NCBI RefSeq assembly: GCF_035989305.1
Contig: NZ_CP108514.1
Span: 3,720,501 to 3,784,500, forward strand
DNA length: 64,000 nucleotides
Direction of reading: 5' to 3'
Source: Streptomyces sp. NBC_01233
GTDB taxonomy: Bacteria; Actinomycetota; Actinomycetes; Streptomycetales; Streptomycetaceae
Position numbers and translations under genes: made by a program. Position 1 is the first letter of the stretch; each line of letters opens with the position of its first letter. The notes beneath the pieces are model-generated. The model was not told the origin of the DNA, ran no database searches, and saw only the letters and a program-made list of their open reading frames with translations. Shown piece after piece: positions 54,467 to 63,912 of the stretch.

Positions 54467-55471
54467 TTACGTGGTTAGATCCAGGTTCTGTCCGGGCTTG
54501 ATCAGGTTGGCGTCCTCGCCGATGACCTGCTCGTTGGCCTCGTAGAGCCCGCTCCAGCCCCCCTTGACTCCCTTGGCAACCGCGATGGTCGCCAGGTTGT
54601 CGCCCTCCTGCACCGTGTACGTGGGCTTCGACGCGGCGTCAGACGGGACGGGGGCCTCGGCCGCGGGCGCGCCGCGGTGCTTGCCGACGCCTTCACCCGG
54701 AGTCGCACCCGGGGCGGCCGGGTCGGCCGGGGTCGCCCCCGGGGTGGCGGGCGGGGTCGTGGGCGACGAGGGGTCCACCGGGAGGGTCGGAGCCGTCGGG
54801 TCGACGGGCGGCAGCGGCGTGGTGCCCGGGGTGCCCGGGAGCACCGGCTGGGACGGGTCGACGGGAGGCGTCGTCGGGACGTCCGGCGCCGGCATGACGG
54901 GCAGTCCGACGGACGGCGCGTCGGGGATCAGGAAGGGGCTGCCGGTCGGGCTGGGCGCCGCGTGGGTCGGGGCGCCGAAGTCCTTGGCCGGCTCGCCGCC
55001 GGTGGTGGACGGCACGGCGTCGTCCGGGCGGGACGGCGAGGGGGCGATCGGGCCGGAGGTGCCGGGCAGACCGGGGTCCACCTTGGCGGCGGGGCCCTGC
55101 TGCTCCAGACCGGCCGAGGTGGCGCACAGCGGCCACGCCTGCGGCCCCCGAGAGGCCAGCACCCGCTCGCCCACGGCGATCTGCTGGGACCGGCTCGCGA
55201 GGTCGGCCCGCTCGGCGAAGTCGAGTCCGCCGGCGTCCTTCCACTCCTCCTGTGTGAACTGCAGCCCGCCGTACGCGCCGCTGCCGGAGTTGGCACTCCA
55301 GGAGCCGCCGCTCTCGCACTCGGCGACCTTGTCCCAGGTCGCGGTGTCGGCAGCGGTGGCATTGGTGGCGGCTAGCAGCGGCAGAGCCAGCGCGGAGCCA
55401 GTGACTCCGGCTGTGACTACCAGCGCGGGGACCTGGCGGGGGCGTCTGTGGCGGCCGTTCCCGGAACGCAT
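54467..55471 (-). CDS. rpfC: Resuscitation-promoting factor RpfC-like
   Basis: 334 residues. Signal peptide (about 1-41), Rpf domain (ATWDKVAECESGGSWSANSGSGAYGGLQFTQEEW, catalytic Glu in CESGGSW), a long Pro/Thr/Gly-rich wall-spanning linker (about 140-280) and a C-terminal LysM domain (YTVQEGDNLATIAVAKGV). ATG 55471 with AAAGG nine bases upstream is preferred over the longer frame. Only 70 bp separates it from the P450 gene, and no riboswitch is seen there. Name by position and domain order. Confidence 0.88.
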   Translation of the reverse strand: MRSGNGRHRRPRQVPALVVTAGVTGSALALPLLAATNATAADTATWDKVAECESGGSWSANSGSGAYGGLQFTQEEWKDAGGLDFAERADLASRSQQIAVGERVLASRGPQAWPLCATSAGLEQQGPAAKVDPGLPGTSGPIAPSPSRPDDAVPSTTGGEPAKDFGAPTHAAPSPTGSPFLIPDAPSVGLPVMPAPDVPTTPPVDPSQPVLPGTPGTTPLPPVDPTAPTLPVDPSSPTTPPATPGATPADPAAPGATPGEGVGKHRGAPAAEAPVPSDAASKPTYTVQEGDNLATIAVAKGVKGGWSGLYEANEQVIGEDANLIKPGQNLDLTT

Positions 55472-55541
55472 GAGGGTGCACCTTTCGCATAACAGCGGGG
55501 CAACGGCAGAACCTAGCGGCCCCGGAACGATTGTCACAAGT

Positions 55542-56849
55542 TCAAGCGGGATCTGACTTTTCATCAGAAGCCGTGCAAGTGTTTTGATCCGTGAACCGAA
55601 CGGGAAGAGTACGTAGCCCTCGCATGATCAACCCCCCGCGCCAGCGCAGGTCTTGGGGCGGAACAGCGAGTTCCAGATCGGGCAGACGCGTCAGCAGGGT
55701 CGCGAGTGCCGTCTGTCCTTCGAGTCGCGCGAGCGGAGCGCCCAGGCAGTAGTGGATGCCGTGCCCGTACCCGAGGTGCTGGTTGTCGGTCCGGGAGAGG
55801 TCGAGCGTATCCGGTTCCGCGAAGCGCTCGGGGTCGCGGTCGGCGGCCGCGAGGACGACCAGGACCGGGTCCCCGGCCTCGATCCGCTGCCCGCCGAGGG
55901 TCAGCGGCTCGGTGGCGAACCGCCACGTCGCCAGCTCCACGGGGCCGTCGTAGCGCAGGAGTTCCTCGACCCCGGTGGCCAGCAGCCCGGTCTCGCCGGC
56001 GGCGAGGGAGCGCTGGAGGCGCTCGCGCTGGCCGGGGTTCACGAAGAGGGAGTGGACCCCGTTTCCGATGAGGTTCACGGTCGTCTCGAAGCCGGCGAAG
56101 AGCAGGATGAAGGCCATGGCGGTGGCCTCGGCCTCCGTGAGGTGGTCGCCGTGGTCGCTCGCCCGGATCAGGTCGGAGATGAGGTCATTGCCCAGATCAT
56201 CCCTTTTGCGGTGGATGAGTTCGCCGAGATAGGTCCGCATCTGCTTCACCGACCGGGCGACCCCGCCGCGCGGACCGCCACCGTGGCGGATCATCATCCC
56301 GGCCCAGTCGCGGAAGTCGTCCTGGTCCTCGCGCGGTACGCCGAGCATCTCGCAGATGGCGTAGATGGGGAGCGGGAAGGCGAACTCGTGGATGAGGTCC
56401 GCCTCCCCCTTCGCGGCGAAGGCGTCGATCAGGTGGTCGGTGAGCTCCTGCACCCGCGGGGTGAACTCGGCGACGCGGCGCGGGGTGAAGGCCTTCGACA
56501 CCAGCCGGCGCAGCCGCGTGTGGTCCGGCGGGTCGATGTTGAGCAGGTGCGTCATCAGCTCCGCCTTGCGCTCACCCGGGATCCCGGTCTTGCCCTTGGC
56601 GTGCGCGGGCTCCGCGTGGTGCGCCGGATTCTTGCTCAGGCGCTGGTCGGCGAGGGCCTGGCGGGCGTCGGCGTACCGGGTGACCAGCCAGGCGTCGACC
56701 CCGCTGGGGAGTTTGGTGCGGTGCACCGGGGAGTGCTCGCGCAGCCAGGCGTAGGCCGGGTAGGGGTCGGTCGCGAACTCCCAGTCGAAGAGGGTCGGGC
56801 CCTCGGCGGAAGGGGTGTCGGCGGGATCTGCGGGGGTCTGCTCATGCAC
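55542..56849 (-). CDS. Cytochrome P450
   Basis: 435 residues, soluble bacterial class. I-helix LLFAGFETTVN, heme ligand Cys368 in GYGHGIHYCLGAPLARLEG. The middle shows NIDPPDHTRLRRLVSKAFTPRRV. The start is a GTG at 56849 with a weak ribosome-binding site. Substrate unknown. Transcribed divergently from a globin-reductase gene 115 bp away. Confidence 0.93.
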   Translation of the reverse strand: MHEQTPADPADTPSAEGPTLFDWEFATDPYPAYAWLREHSPVHRTKLPSGVDAWLVTRYADARQALADQRLSKNPAHHAEPAHAKGKTGIPGERKAELMTHLLNIDPPDHTRLRRLVSKAFTPRRVAEFTPRVQELTDHLIDAFAAKGEADLIHEFAFPLPIYAICEMLGVPREDQDDFRDWAGMMIRHGGGPRGGVARSVKQMRTYLGELIHRKRDDLGNDLISDLIRASDHGDHLTEAEATAMAFILLFAGFETTVNLIGNGVHSLFVNPGQRERLQRSLAAGETGLLATGVEELLRYDGPVELATWRFATEPLTLGGQRIEAGDPVLVVLAAADRDPERFAEPDTLDLSRTDNQHLGYGHGIHYCLGAPLARLEGQTALATLLTRLPDLELAVPPQDLRWRGGLIMRGLRTLPVRFTDQNTCTASDEKSDPA

Positions 56850-56964
56850 GGCACGACCGTATCCCGGCGCCGGACCGTCATCCCATATGGCCCGTTCGTC
56901 GCGACTGTCCGCAGATCACCCATCACTTGACCTCACCTCCTCCGACATTCCTACTTTCGGTTTT

Positions 56965-58191
56965 GTGGACGTGAGGATCTTGAAAAGCAGTTTCGCGGTG
57001 GTGGAGAGGCGGGCCGAGCACGCAGTCAAGTTCTTCTACTCCCACCTCTTCTGGCACAACCCCGGAATCCGTGACCTCTTCCCGGCCTCCTTCGAGGAGA
57101 TGGAGCGGCAGCGGGACCGTCTCTTCGCCGCGCTCACCCACGTGATCGCCCATCTCGACGACGAGAGCCTCCTCCCCTATCTACGCGACCTGGGGCGCGA
57201 CCACCGCAGGTTCCTGGCCCGCCCCGAGCACTACGCGGCCGTGGGCTGCAGCCTCCTCGCCGCCCTCGCCGAGACCTCCGGGGAGTCCTGGACCCCGCGG
57301 GTGGAGAAGGCCTGGGCCGAGGCCTACCAGGTGATCGCCGACGCGATGATCGCCGGCGCCGACGCGAGCGAGGACCCGCCGTGGTGGGATGCGGAGGTCG
57401 TGCGCCACCTCCGGTACGGGCCGGACATCGGCGTGCTGACGCTGCGGCCACACGCCCCCTTCCCCTATCTCCCGGGCCAGTACACGAGCGTGAGCAGCGA
57501 GCGGGTCCCGACGACGTGGCGCACCTACTCCATCGGCAACGCCCCACGCCCCGACGGCACCGTCGACCTCCACGTCAGCCGGATCGACCAGGGGCGCCTC
57601 AGCACCGCCCTGGTCCGCGAGACGCAGCCGGGCGACGTCCTGCGGCTCGGCGCCGCCGGCGGGCGGCTGACCTTCCGCCGCGCCGACCGCCCCGTCAGCT
57701 TCATCGCCGCCGGCACCGGCTGGGCGCCGATCCGGGCCATGCTGGAGGACCTCGCGGAACACCCTCCCGATCAGGACGCACGGCTCTTCGTGGTGGCGCG
57801 GGACGGCGCACACCTCTACGACCGCCCGCTCATCGACGCGTACGCCGCCTCCTGCCGCTGGCTCGGCGTCACCTACATCACGCCCGCCCCCGGGCAGCAC
57901 CGCAACCAGGCCACCGCCCGGCTCGCGACCGCGCTCGGCCACCGCGGCATGTGGCCGGACCAGGACGTCTACCTCAGCGGCCCGCCGCCGTTCATCGAGG
58001 AGACCGCCCACCTCCTCCAGGAGCTGGGCGCCCGCCCCGGCCGCCTCTTCCACGACTCCGTACCCGCCGCCGGCAAGGGCCAGGGGCCCGGAGGCCGCCC
58101 GCTGGGCTTCGGCGAGTGGTTCCTGAACCGTCCGTCGCCGCACTGGCACAACCCCGCGGGCCGCGCGCCCCGGGACCACGGGACCGGCTGA
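56965..58191 (+). CDS. Flavohemoglobin-like globin/FAD/NAD protein
   Basis: 408 residues. N-terminal globin (about 1-140) with B10 Tyr in FFYSHLF and a proximal His in the GRDHRRFLARPEHYAAVG segment; then a ferredoxin-reductase FAD domain (PYLPGQYTSV, RTYSIGN) and NAD domain (AAGTGWAPIRAML, YLSGPPPFIEE). By architecture a nitric-oxide dioxygenase, though it could also be an electron donor. The GTG start at 56965 is chosen because homology begins at once; no strong ribosome-binding site is visible. Confidence 0.85.
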   Translation: MDVRILKSSFAVVERRAEHAVKFFYSHLFWHNPGIRDLFPASFEEMERQRDRLFAALTHVIAHLDDESLLPYLRDLGRDHRRFLARPEHYAAVGCSLLAALAETSGESWTPRVEKAWAEAYQVIADAMIAGADASEDPPWWDAEVVRHLRYGPDIGVLTLRPHAPFPYLPGQYTSVSSERVPTTWRTYSIGNAPRPDGTVDLHVSRIDQGRLSTALVRETQPGDVLRLGAAGGRLTFRRADRPVSFIAAGTGWAPIRAMLEDLAEHPPDQDARLFVVARDGAHLYDRPLIDAYAASCRWLGVTYITPAPGQHRNQATARLATALGHRGMWPDQDVYLSGPPPFIEETAHLLQELGARPGRLFHDSVPAAGKGQGPGGRPLGFGEWFLNRPSPHWHNPAGRAPRDHGTG

Positions 58192-58203
58192 ACCCCGCCG
58201 GTT

Positions 58204-59220
58204 CTACTCGCCGACGCCCTCGGCGGCGCGGATCGCGTCCCGGTAGACGCGGGCCGCCGCGCGCAGTGCGGTCTCGGGGTCGGTCCCCGCCGCCTCGGCA
58301 CGTGCCGCCAGCGCCAGCAGTTCGTACCCGATCCCCTCGCCGCGGGGCAGCTCCACGGCCACACCGCCCGTACGGACCCGGCCCGCGAGTTTGGCCGCGA
58401 GCGCCAGTCCGGGCTGGCCCACCGGAATCCCGTCGGTGACCGACTCCCGCTGCTTCTCCACCGCCTTGGTGCGCTGCCAGTGCGCGTTCACGTCCTCCGG
58501 GGTCTCGGCCTCCGCGTCGCCGAAGACGTGCGGGTGGCGGCGGATCAGCTTCTCCACGAGGGTCCCGGCCACGTCGTCGATGGAGAAGGCCCCGGCGGCG
58601 TCCTCGCCGTCCTCGCCGTCCCCGCCGCCGCCCTCCTCCGCGATCCGGGCGTGGAAGACCACCTGGAGCAGGACGTCGCCGAGCTCCTCGCGCAGCTCCT
58701 CCCGGTCCCCGTCCTCGATGGCCTCGACGAGTTCGTACGCCTCCTCGATGGCGTACTTGGCCAGGCCCTTGTGGGTCTGCTGCGAGGTCCACGGGCACTC
58801 GCGCCGGACCCGGTCCATCACCTGGACCAGGTCGAGCAGGCGCGCGCCGGGCAGGTCGTACGAGCCGGGCAGGAGCTCCAGGTCGGGCATGGAGACGCGG
58901 CCGGAGCCGGCCAGCCGGGCCAGCCCGTCGGTGAGGCGCCGGTCGCCCTCCCCGCTCGGGAGCAGCACGACCGTACGGCCGCCCGCGCAGGCCTCGACCA
59001 GTTCGTGCGCGTCCGGGGTCCCGAACGCGACCTCGATGCCCGCCTCCCGCAGGTACGGCAGCTGCGGGTGGCCGGGGTCGGCGCACAGCACCCGGTCCGC
59101 GGCGTGCAGGGTCTGCCACGCCGGCCAGGACAGCACGCCGGGGGCGACCCGGTGGCTGGTGGTCAGCAGGACGATGCGGCCCGTGGGCTCGGCGGCGGTG
59201 GGCTCGGAGTGCTCGGTCAC
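58204..59220 (-). CDS. mazG: Nucleoside triphosphate pyrophosphohydrolase MazG
   Basis: 338 residues. Removes pyrophosphate from (often damaged) NTPs. N-terminal ~115 residues are a tetrapyrrole-methylase-like remnant; the MazG domain begins at ARLLDLVQVMDRVRRECPWTSQQTHKGL and has the metal motif EEAYELVEAIEDGDREELREELGDVL. An acidic Gly/Glu/Asp loop interrupts it. GTG start 59220. Confidence 0.93.
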   Translation of the reverse strand: MTEHSEPTAAEPTGRIVLLTTSHRVAPGVLSWPAWQTLHAADRVLCADPGHPQLPYLREAGIEVAFGTPDAHELVEACAGGRTVVLLPSGEGDRRLTDGLARLAGSGRVSMPDLELLPGSYDLPGARLLDLVQVMDRVRRECPWTSQQTHKGLAKYAIEEAYELVEAIEDGDREELREELGDVLLQVVFHARIAEEGGGGDGEDGEDAAGAFSIDDVAGTLVEKLIRRHPHVFGDAEAETPEDVNAHWQRTKAVEKQRESVTDGIPVGQPGLALAAKLAGRVRTGGVAVELPRGEGIGYELLALAARAEAAGTDPETALRAAARVYRDAIRAAEGVGE

Positions 59221-59248
59221 CCTCCGAACCTACCTCCGGCCGGGCGCG

Positions 59249-59872
59249 TCAGGCTCCGGCGGGTGCCTGCTCGGGCTGGGTCCGCTGGGCGATCCAGGGG
59301 GTCTCCCCGGCGCCGAGCTTGATCTGCTTGACGTCCCAGGCGCCGTAGCGCGGGTTGACCTCGATGTGCAGGTCGGTCGCGGCGGCCCGGGCGGGCTCCT
59401 CCAGCTTCCCCTGGCCGTACTTCGCGGTCAGCTTGGTCAGCAGGACCCGGTCCCGCAGGAAGCGGTCGACCTGGCCGGGGGCCATGGCGCCCTTCTGCAG
59501 GAGCAGTGCCTCGAACTGCTCGGTCCCCTTGTTCTCCTCCACGTACGCCTCGCGCTCGTCCTCGATCTCCTTGGCGGAGACGGAGATCCCGGCGGTCCCG
59601 GCCATCTTGTCGATGACGTGGCTCTGGAGCATCGAGTCGAGCTTCTGGCGCTCCAGGTTGGGGGTGCTCGCGATGAGTTCGGCGGCGGCCTGCCCGGTCC
59701 GGTTCTGCGCCGCGCGGACGTCGTTGACCTGGGCCTGGAGGGCGGAGGTGGTGATCCGTTCGCCGCCGACGACGGCCGCGGTGCCGGGCCGGGACTCGCC
59801 CGAGCAGGCGGACAGCAGGGGCGTCGCCAGGAGCAGGGCGGCTGAGACGGAGAGCGCTGTGCGACGGTGCAA
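59249..59872 (-). CDS. SurA N-terminal-domain lipoprotein
   Basis: 207 residues. Lipoprotein signal with lipobox LLSAC (Cys about 22). The chaperone-like SurA N-terminal fold follows (GERITTSALQAQVNDVRAAQNR ... LDSMLQSHVIDKMA). No peptidyl-prolyl isomerase domain is present. TTG 59872 with GGAGG five bases upstream. Likely an extracytoplasmic folding helper. Confidence 0.85.
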   Translation of the reverse strand: MHRRTALSVSAALLLATPLLSACSGESRPGTAAVVGGERITTSALQAQVNDVRAAQNRTGQAAAELIASTPNLERQKLDSMLQSHVIDKMAGTAGISVSAKEIEDEREAYVEENKGTEQFEALLLQKGAMAPGQVDRFLRDRVLLTKLTAKYGQGKLEEPARAAATDLHIEVNPRYGAWDVKQIKLGAGETPWIAQRTQPEQAPAGA

Positions 59873-60049
59873 AGGAGCCTCCAGGGCCGGGAGATTGTGC
59901 GTCGGTGCACAAGGGCCGTGCGGTGATCGATGGTATGCAGTCGGAGTGGTCGGAGCCACCGGTTCGACCAACGATTCCCGAGGTGTCGGGGTGCGCGTTC
60001 ATCTGGCGGCCATCCTTCGGTCCCCCGGTGGTGCCAGGGTCGGCCCACC

Positions 60050-62404
60050 ATGTCGACACCGCACCGCTCACAGCACCGCTCGCCGCGCCGCCTGAGCCTG
60101 TCCGGCTCGGCGCTCGCCGCCCTGCTCACGGCGGTGGCCGTGTGCGCCGGGGACGCCGCCGCCCGCGTCTTCCCGTACGGACCGCGCCACCGCAGCATCA
60201 ACGACCTCGGCAATCAGTTCGTGCCCTTCCACGCGCACCTGTGGGACCTCCTGCACGGCCGCGCGGAGGGCGGGCTGCTGTTCAACTGGCAGTCCGGGTA
60301 CGGCACCAGCTTCCTTCCCGACCTGGGCACGTATCTGACCAGCCCGCTCTCCGTCCTCGTCGGGCTCTTCCCGCGCGCGGACATAGACCTCGCGGTGTAC
60401 GTCGTCACCGTGCTCAAGATGACGGTCGCGGCGGCGGCGACGGCCTGGCTGCTGCGCACCCAGCGCCGCGGGCCGTGGTGGGCGGCGGGGCTGCTCGGAG
60501 CCTCGTACGCGCTGTGCGGCTGGTCGGTGATCGAGGCCTCCTACAACCCCATGTGGCTGGACGGGCTGATCGCCTTCCCCCTGCTGTGCCTGACCGGCGA
60601 ATGGGCCCTGCGCGGGCGCCGGCTCCTGCTCGCGCCGCTGGTCGTCGCCGTCTGCTGGACGGCGAACTTCTACACCGCCTACATGGCGACGCTGGGTGCG
60701 GCGCTGGTGCTGGTGGTACGGGTGGTGCTGACCCGGGAGGGCCTGGGGGCCCGGGCGGCGGTGATCGCGCGGGCGGCCGGGACGACCCTGCTGGGGATCG
60801 TGCTCGCGGCGCCGGTGCTCGTTCCCCTCTTCCTCAGCTCGGGCCGGGCCTACCCGGGGTGGGCCAAGGAGTTCCGGCCGGTGTCCTGGGCGGACCTCTT
60901 CGCGCGGCTGCTGCCCGCGACGTACTCCTTCTCCTCCCCCGCCGTCTTCGTGGGCACCGGGACCCTGCTGCTGGTGGCCGCGCTGCCGTTCCACCGGGCC
61001 GTGCCGGTGCGCACCCGGCTGTGGTGGGCGGGGCTGACGGTGGCCGTGGCGCTCTCGCTCCAGTGGGCCCCGACCCACCTGGCCTGGCACCTCTTCGCGA
61101 CCCCGAATGGCAGCCCGTACCGGCAGACCTTCGTGCTCGCCGGGATCGCCGTGATCGCCGCCTGGACCGGGCTGGCGGCGGGCCCGCCCCGGCTGCCGGC
61201 CCTGGCGACGGGCGCGGGCCTGCTCGCGGCCGCCGTGCTGTGGGCGCGCGGGAGCACGCTCGGGACGGACTGGGGGTACGCACTGTTCGCGGGCGGGCTC
61301 GCGCTGGCGGGCGCCGCCTGGTGGGCGCTGCGCCACCGCCGGCTGGCGCTCCCGGCGGCCGGGCTGCTGGCGGTGGTCCTGCTGGCCCAGGCGGCCGCGA
61401 CGACCGCCTACGGCCACAGGGGGAAGCTGGGCGGGCTCGACGACTACCCGTCCTGGGGGGCGGCCCACACCGCGCGCGCCGAGGCCCTGGCCGGCGCCGA
61501 GGGCTGGCCGGCGTACCGCACCGACCCGAGCCGGCCCGCCCTGTCGGGCAACGACCCGATGCTGCTGGGCGGGGAGGGCGGCTCGTACTACAGCAGCCAC
61601 ACCCCGGAGGTGTTCACGCACACGATGGTCGCCCTCGGGGCCGGGTGGACCTCCCGCGGGCGCAACGTCCAGAGCATCGACAACCCGGTGACGGACGCCC
61701 TGTTCGCGGTCGGCGCGCGCCTGCAGCCCGACGGCACGGTCCGCCGCGCCGAGGTGCCCCCGCTGGTGACCACCCGCCCGCCCGGCGCACCCGTCTCCTA
61801 CGGCGACTCCCCCTTCGCCAACCAGGAACTGCTGCTGGGCGCCCGGGTGTACGAGGACCCGCTCGCGCCCGGTGTCTGCCGCGCGGGCACGGAGGCCTAC
61901 CTGTGGGCCCCGGAGTACAACGCGACGGCCCGCCTCGCGGACGGGCCCGCCTTCCGCCTGAACGGCAGCGCCCCCCGCAACCGGGCCGCCCTGCAGCCGA
62001 TGGGCGTCTCCCGCGGGGCCTCCTCGGCCCTGGTCTTCGACGCGGCCCCGCCCCCGCGGTGGACCCTGTCCTGCCTGGACCGCGCCCGCCTCGACACCGC
62101 GGTGGCCGGCCTGCGCGCCACGGCGGCGACCTCCCTGCGGGTCGGCTCCTCGCAGATCCGGGCCGAGCTGCCGGCGGGGGCCACGGGCACAGCGGTCCTC
62201 TCCGTCCCCGCGATCGCCGGCTGGACCTGCAACGGCCGCCCGGCCGCGGCCCATCTGGGACTGGTCGCCCTGCCCCTGGACGGCCGCACCACCACGCTCA
62301 GCTGCTCGTTCCGCCCCCCGGGGCTGCTCCCGGGCGCCGCGGCGGCGGGACTGGCCCTGGTCGTTCTGGTGGGCCTGGCGATCGGGCGGCGTCAGCGCAC
62401 CTGA
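60050..62404 (+). CDS. YfhO-family multi-pass membrane protein
   Basis: 784 residues. About a dozen membrane helices; the first extracytoplasmic loop has NDLGNQFVPFHAHLWDLLHGRAEGGLLFNWQSGYGTSF, the family pattern. A large C-terminal extracytoplasmic domain (about 485-755) follows, ending in one helix. YfhO proteins are GT-C-like and glycosylate lipoteichoic acid or related polymers in Firmicutes; the substrate here is unknown. Its 3' end overlaps the opposite kinase gene by 13 bp. Confidence 0.85.
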   Translation: MSTPHRSQHRSPRRLSLSGSALAALLTAVAVCAGDAAARVFPYGPRHRSINDLGNQFVPFHAHLWDLLHGRAEGGLLFNWQSGYGTSFLPDLGTYLTSPLSVLVGLFPRADIDLAVYVVTVLKMTVAAAATAWLLRTQRRGPWWAAGLLGASYALCGWSVIEASYNPMWLDGLIAFPLLCLTGEWALRGRRLLLAPLVVAVCWTANFYTAYMATLGAALVLVVRVVLTREGLGARAAVIARAAGTTLLGIVLAAPVLVPLFLSSGRAYPGWAKEFRPVSWADLFARLLPATYSFSSPAVFVGTGTLLLVAALPFHRAVPVRTRLWWAGLTVAVALSLQWAPTHLAWHLFATPNGSPYRQTFVLAGIAVIAAWTGLAAGPPRLPALATGAGLLAAAVLWARGSTLGTDWGYALFAGGLALAGAAWWALRHRRLALPAAGLLAVVLLAQAAATTAYGHRGKLGGLDDYPSWGAAHTARAEALAGAEGWPAYRTDPSRPALSGNDPMLLGGEGGSYYSSHTPEVFTHTMVALGAGWTSRGRNVQSIDNPVTDALFAVGARLQPDGTVRRAEVPPLVTTRPPGAPVSYGDSPFANQELLLGARVYEDPLAPGVCRAGTEAYLWAPEYNATARLADGPAFRLNGSAPRNRAALQPMGVSRGASSALVFDAAPPPRWTLSCLDRARLDTAVAGLRATAATSLRVGSSQIRAELPAGATGTAVLSVPAIAGWTCNGRPAAAHLGLVALPLDGRTTTLSCSFRPPGLLPGAAAAGLALVVLVGLAIGRRQRT

Positions 62405-63912
62405 CCCAGCCACTGCAGGGTCCGGCGGATCTCGGCGGGGAAGGGGTGCGCCGGGCCGTGCAGGCGGTCCGCGTCGAACAGCAGCCGGGCCAGGGTCTCG
62501 TGGGCCGCCTGCCGGTCGCCGAGGGAGAGCAGCAGGTGGGCGATCCGGCGGCGGACCTCCAGGGGCAGGCCCGGGTCCGGGTTGGCGTAGTGGTTCTCGA
62601 AGAGCGGGAGCAGCGAGCGGTACTCCGCCAGGGCGGCGGCCGGTTCACCGAGCTGCTCCAGGCACTGGGCCGCGTCGTAGCGGAAGCGCAGGGACTGCGG
62701 GTCACCGGCCGGGAACTCGTCGGCGAGGCGGCGCAGTTCCGGCAGGGCGCGGCGGTACTGGCCGTCGTCCATCAGCGTGGCGGCGTACTGCTTGCGCAGG
62801 GAGCGGACCACCGGGGAGTGCTCCCCGTGCTCGGCGGCCGCCGCCGGCAGGATGCCGCCGAGGATGTCCCCGGCCTGGGTGAGCCGCCCCTGGTCCAGCA
62901 GCTTGCGGGCCTCGTCCACGGCGCCGGGGATGTCGGGCCGGGCGGGCGTCGGGACCGGGGTCGGCGGCGAGGTCGGCTGCGGCGGGATCACGGTGGACCG
63001 GTCCGGCCAGGGGGCGTGCGGGCGCAGGAAGGGGCGGGTCGGGTCGAGCGGGCCGGCGGGGGCCCGGCTGCCGCTGGCGGGCAGCAGCGGGGCGAGGGCC
63101 TCGTAGACGGCCTGCGCGGAGCCGGGGCGGTCCTGCGGGTCCTTGGCGAGCAGGCGCATCAGGAGCGTCTCCAGCTCCTGCGGGATCTCCGGGCGCCCCG
63201 GCCGGACCGGGGCCGGGGGCTCGTACAGGTGGCGGTGGAGCACGCCGAGGGCGGTGGATCCCGCGAAGGGGACGTTGCCGCTGAGGAGTTCGTAGAGCAG
63301 CACGCCCAGCGCGTACAGGTCGGTGTACGGGCCGACCGCGCCGCTCATGGCCTGCTCGGGCGCCATGTACGCGGGGCTGCCGATGGGTGTGCCGGTGCTG
63401 GTGAGACGGGTGGTGTCGGTGTCCATCACCGAGGCCACACCGAGGTCCAGGACGAGCACGGTGCCGTCCGGGCGGATCATCACGTTGCGGGGCTTCAGGT
63501 CGCGGTGCACGATCGGCACCGCGTGCACCGCGGAGAGCACGGAGCACAGCTGCGCGACGACGGCGACCGCCCACTGCCAGGGGTAGGGGCCGTGCTCGGC
63601 GAGGTGGTCGGCGAGGTCGGTGCCCTCGACGTAGCCCATGACGAGGAACAGTTCGTCGCCGTCGCTGCCGGCGTCGTGCACGGTGACCAGGCCGGGGTGG
63701 TCGACCTGCGCGGTCACCCGGCACTCGCGCACGAAGCGGCGGCGCAGCTCCTCGGCGACGGTGCCGGGGCCGGCGACCTTGTCGGGGCGCAGCAGCTTGA
63801 CGGCCACCCGGCGGTCCAGGCGCTTGTCGTACGCGGTCCAGACCTGGCCCATGCCGCCCTGTCCCAGGATGGAGGCCAGCTGGTAGCGGTCTCCGATGAG
63901 CCGGTCGGTCAC
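62392..63912 (-). CDS. Ser/Thr protein kinase with C-terminal helical repeats
   Basis: 506 residues. Kinase domain (about 1-275): glycine loop LGQGGMGQVW, Lys39, HRDLKPRNV, DLGVAS in place of DFG, and SPAYMAPEQ. Pro-rich linker, then a TPR-like helical region (about 325-506). No membrane helix, so cytosolic. The DLG variant keeps the metal-binding Asp. The GTG start overlaps the upstream stop (GTGA). Confidence 0.93.
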   Translation of the reverse strand: MTDRLIGDRYQLASILGQGGMGQVWTAYDKRLDRRVAVKLLRPDKVAGPGTVAEELRRRFVRECRVTAQVDHPGLVTVHDAGSDGDELFLVMGYVEGTDLADHLAEHGPYPWQWAVAVVAQLCSVLSAVHAVPIVHRDLKPRNVMIRPDGTVLVLDLGVASVMDTDTTRLTSTGTPIGSPAYMAPEQAMSGAVGPYTDLYALGVLLYELLSGNVPFAGSTALGVLHRHLYEPPAPVRPGRPEIPQELETLLMRLLAKDPQDRPGSAQAVYEALAPLLPASGSRAPAGPLDPTRPFLRPHAPWPDRSTVIPPQPTSPPTPVPTPARPDIPGAVDEARKLLDQGRLTQAGDILGGILPAAAAEHGEHSPVVRSLRKQYAATLMDDGQYRRALPELRRLADEFPAGDPQSLRFRYDAAQCLEQLGEPAAALAEYRSLLPLFENHYANPDPGLPLEVRRRIAHLLLSLGDRQAAHETLARLLFDADRLHGPAHPFPAEIRRTLQWLGQVR

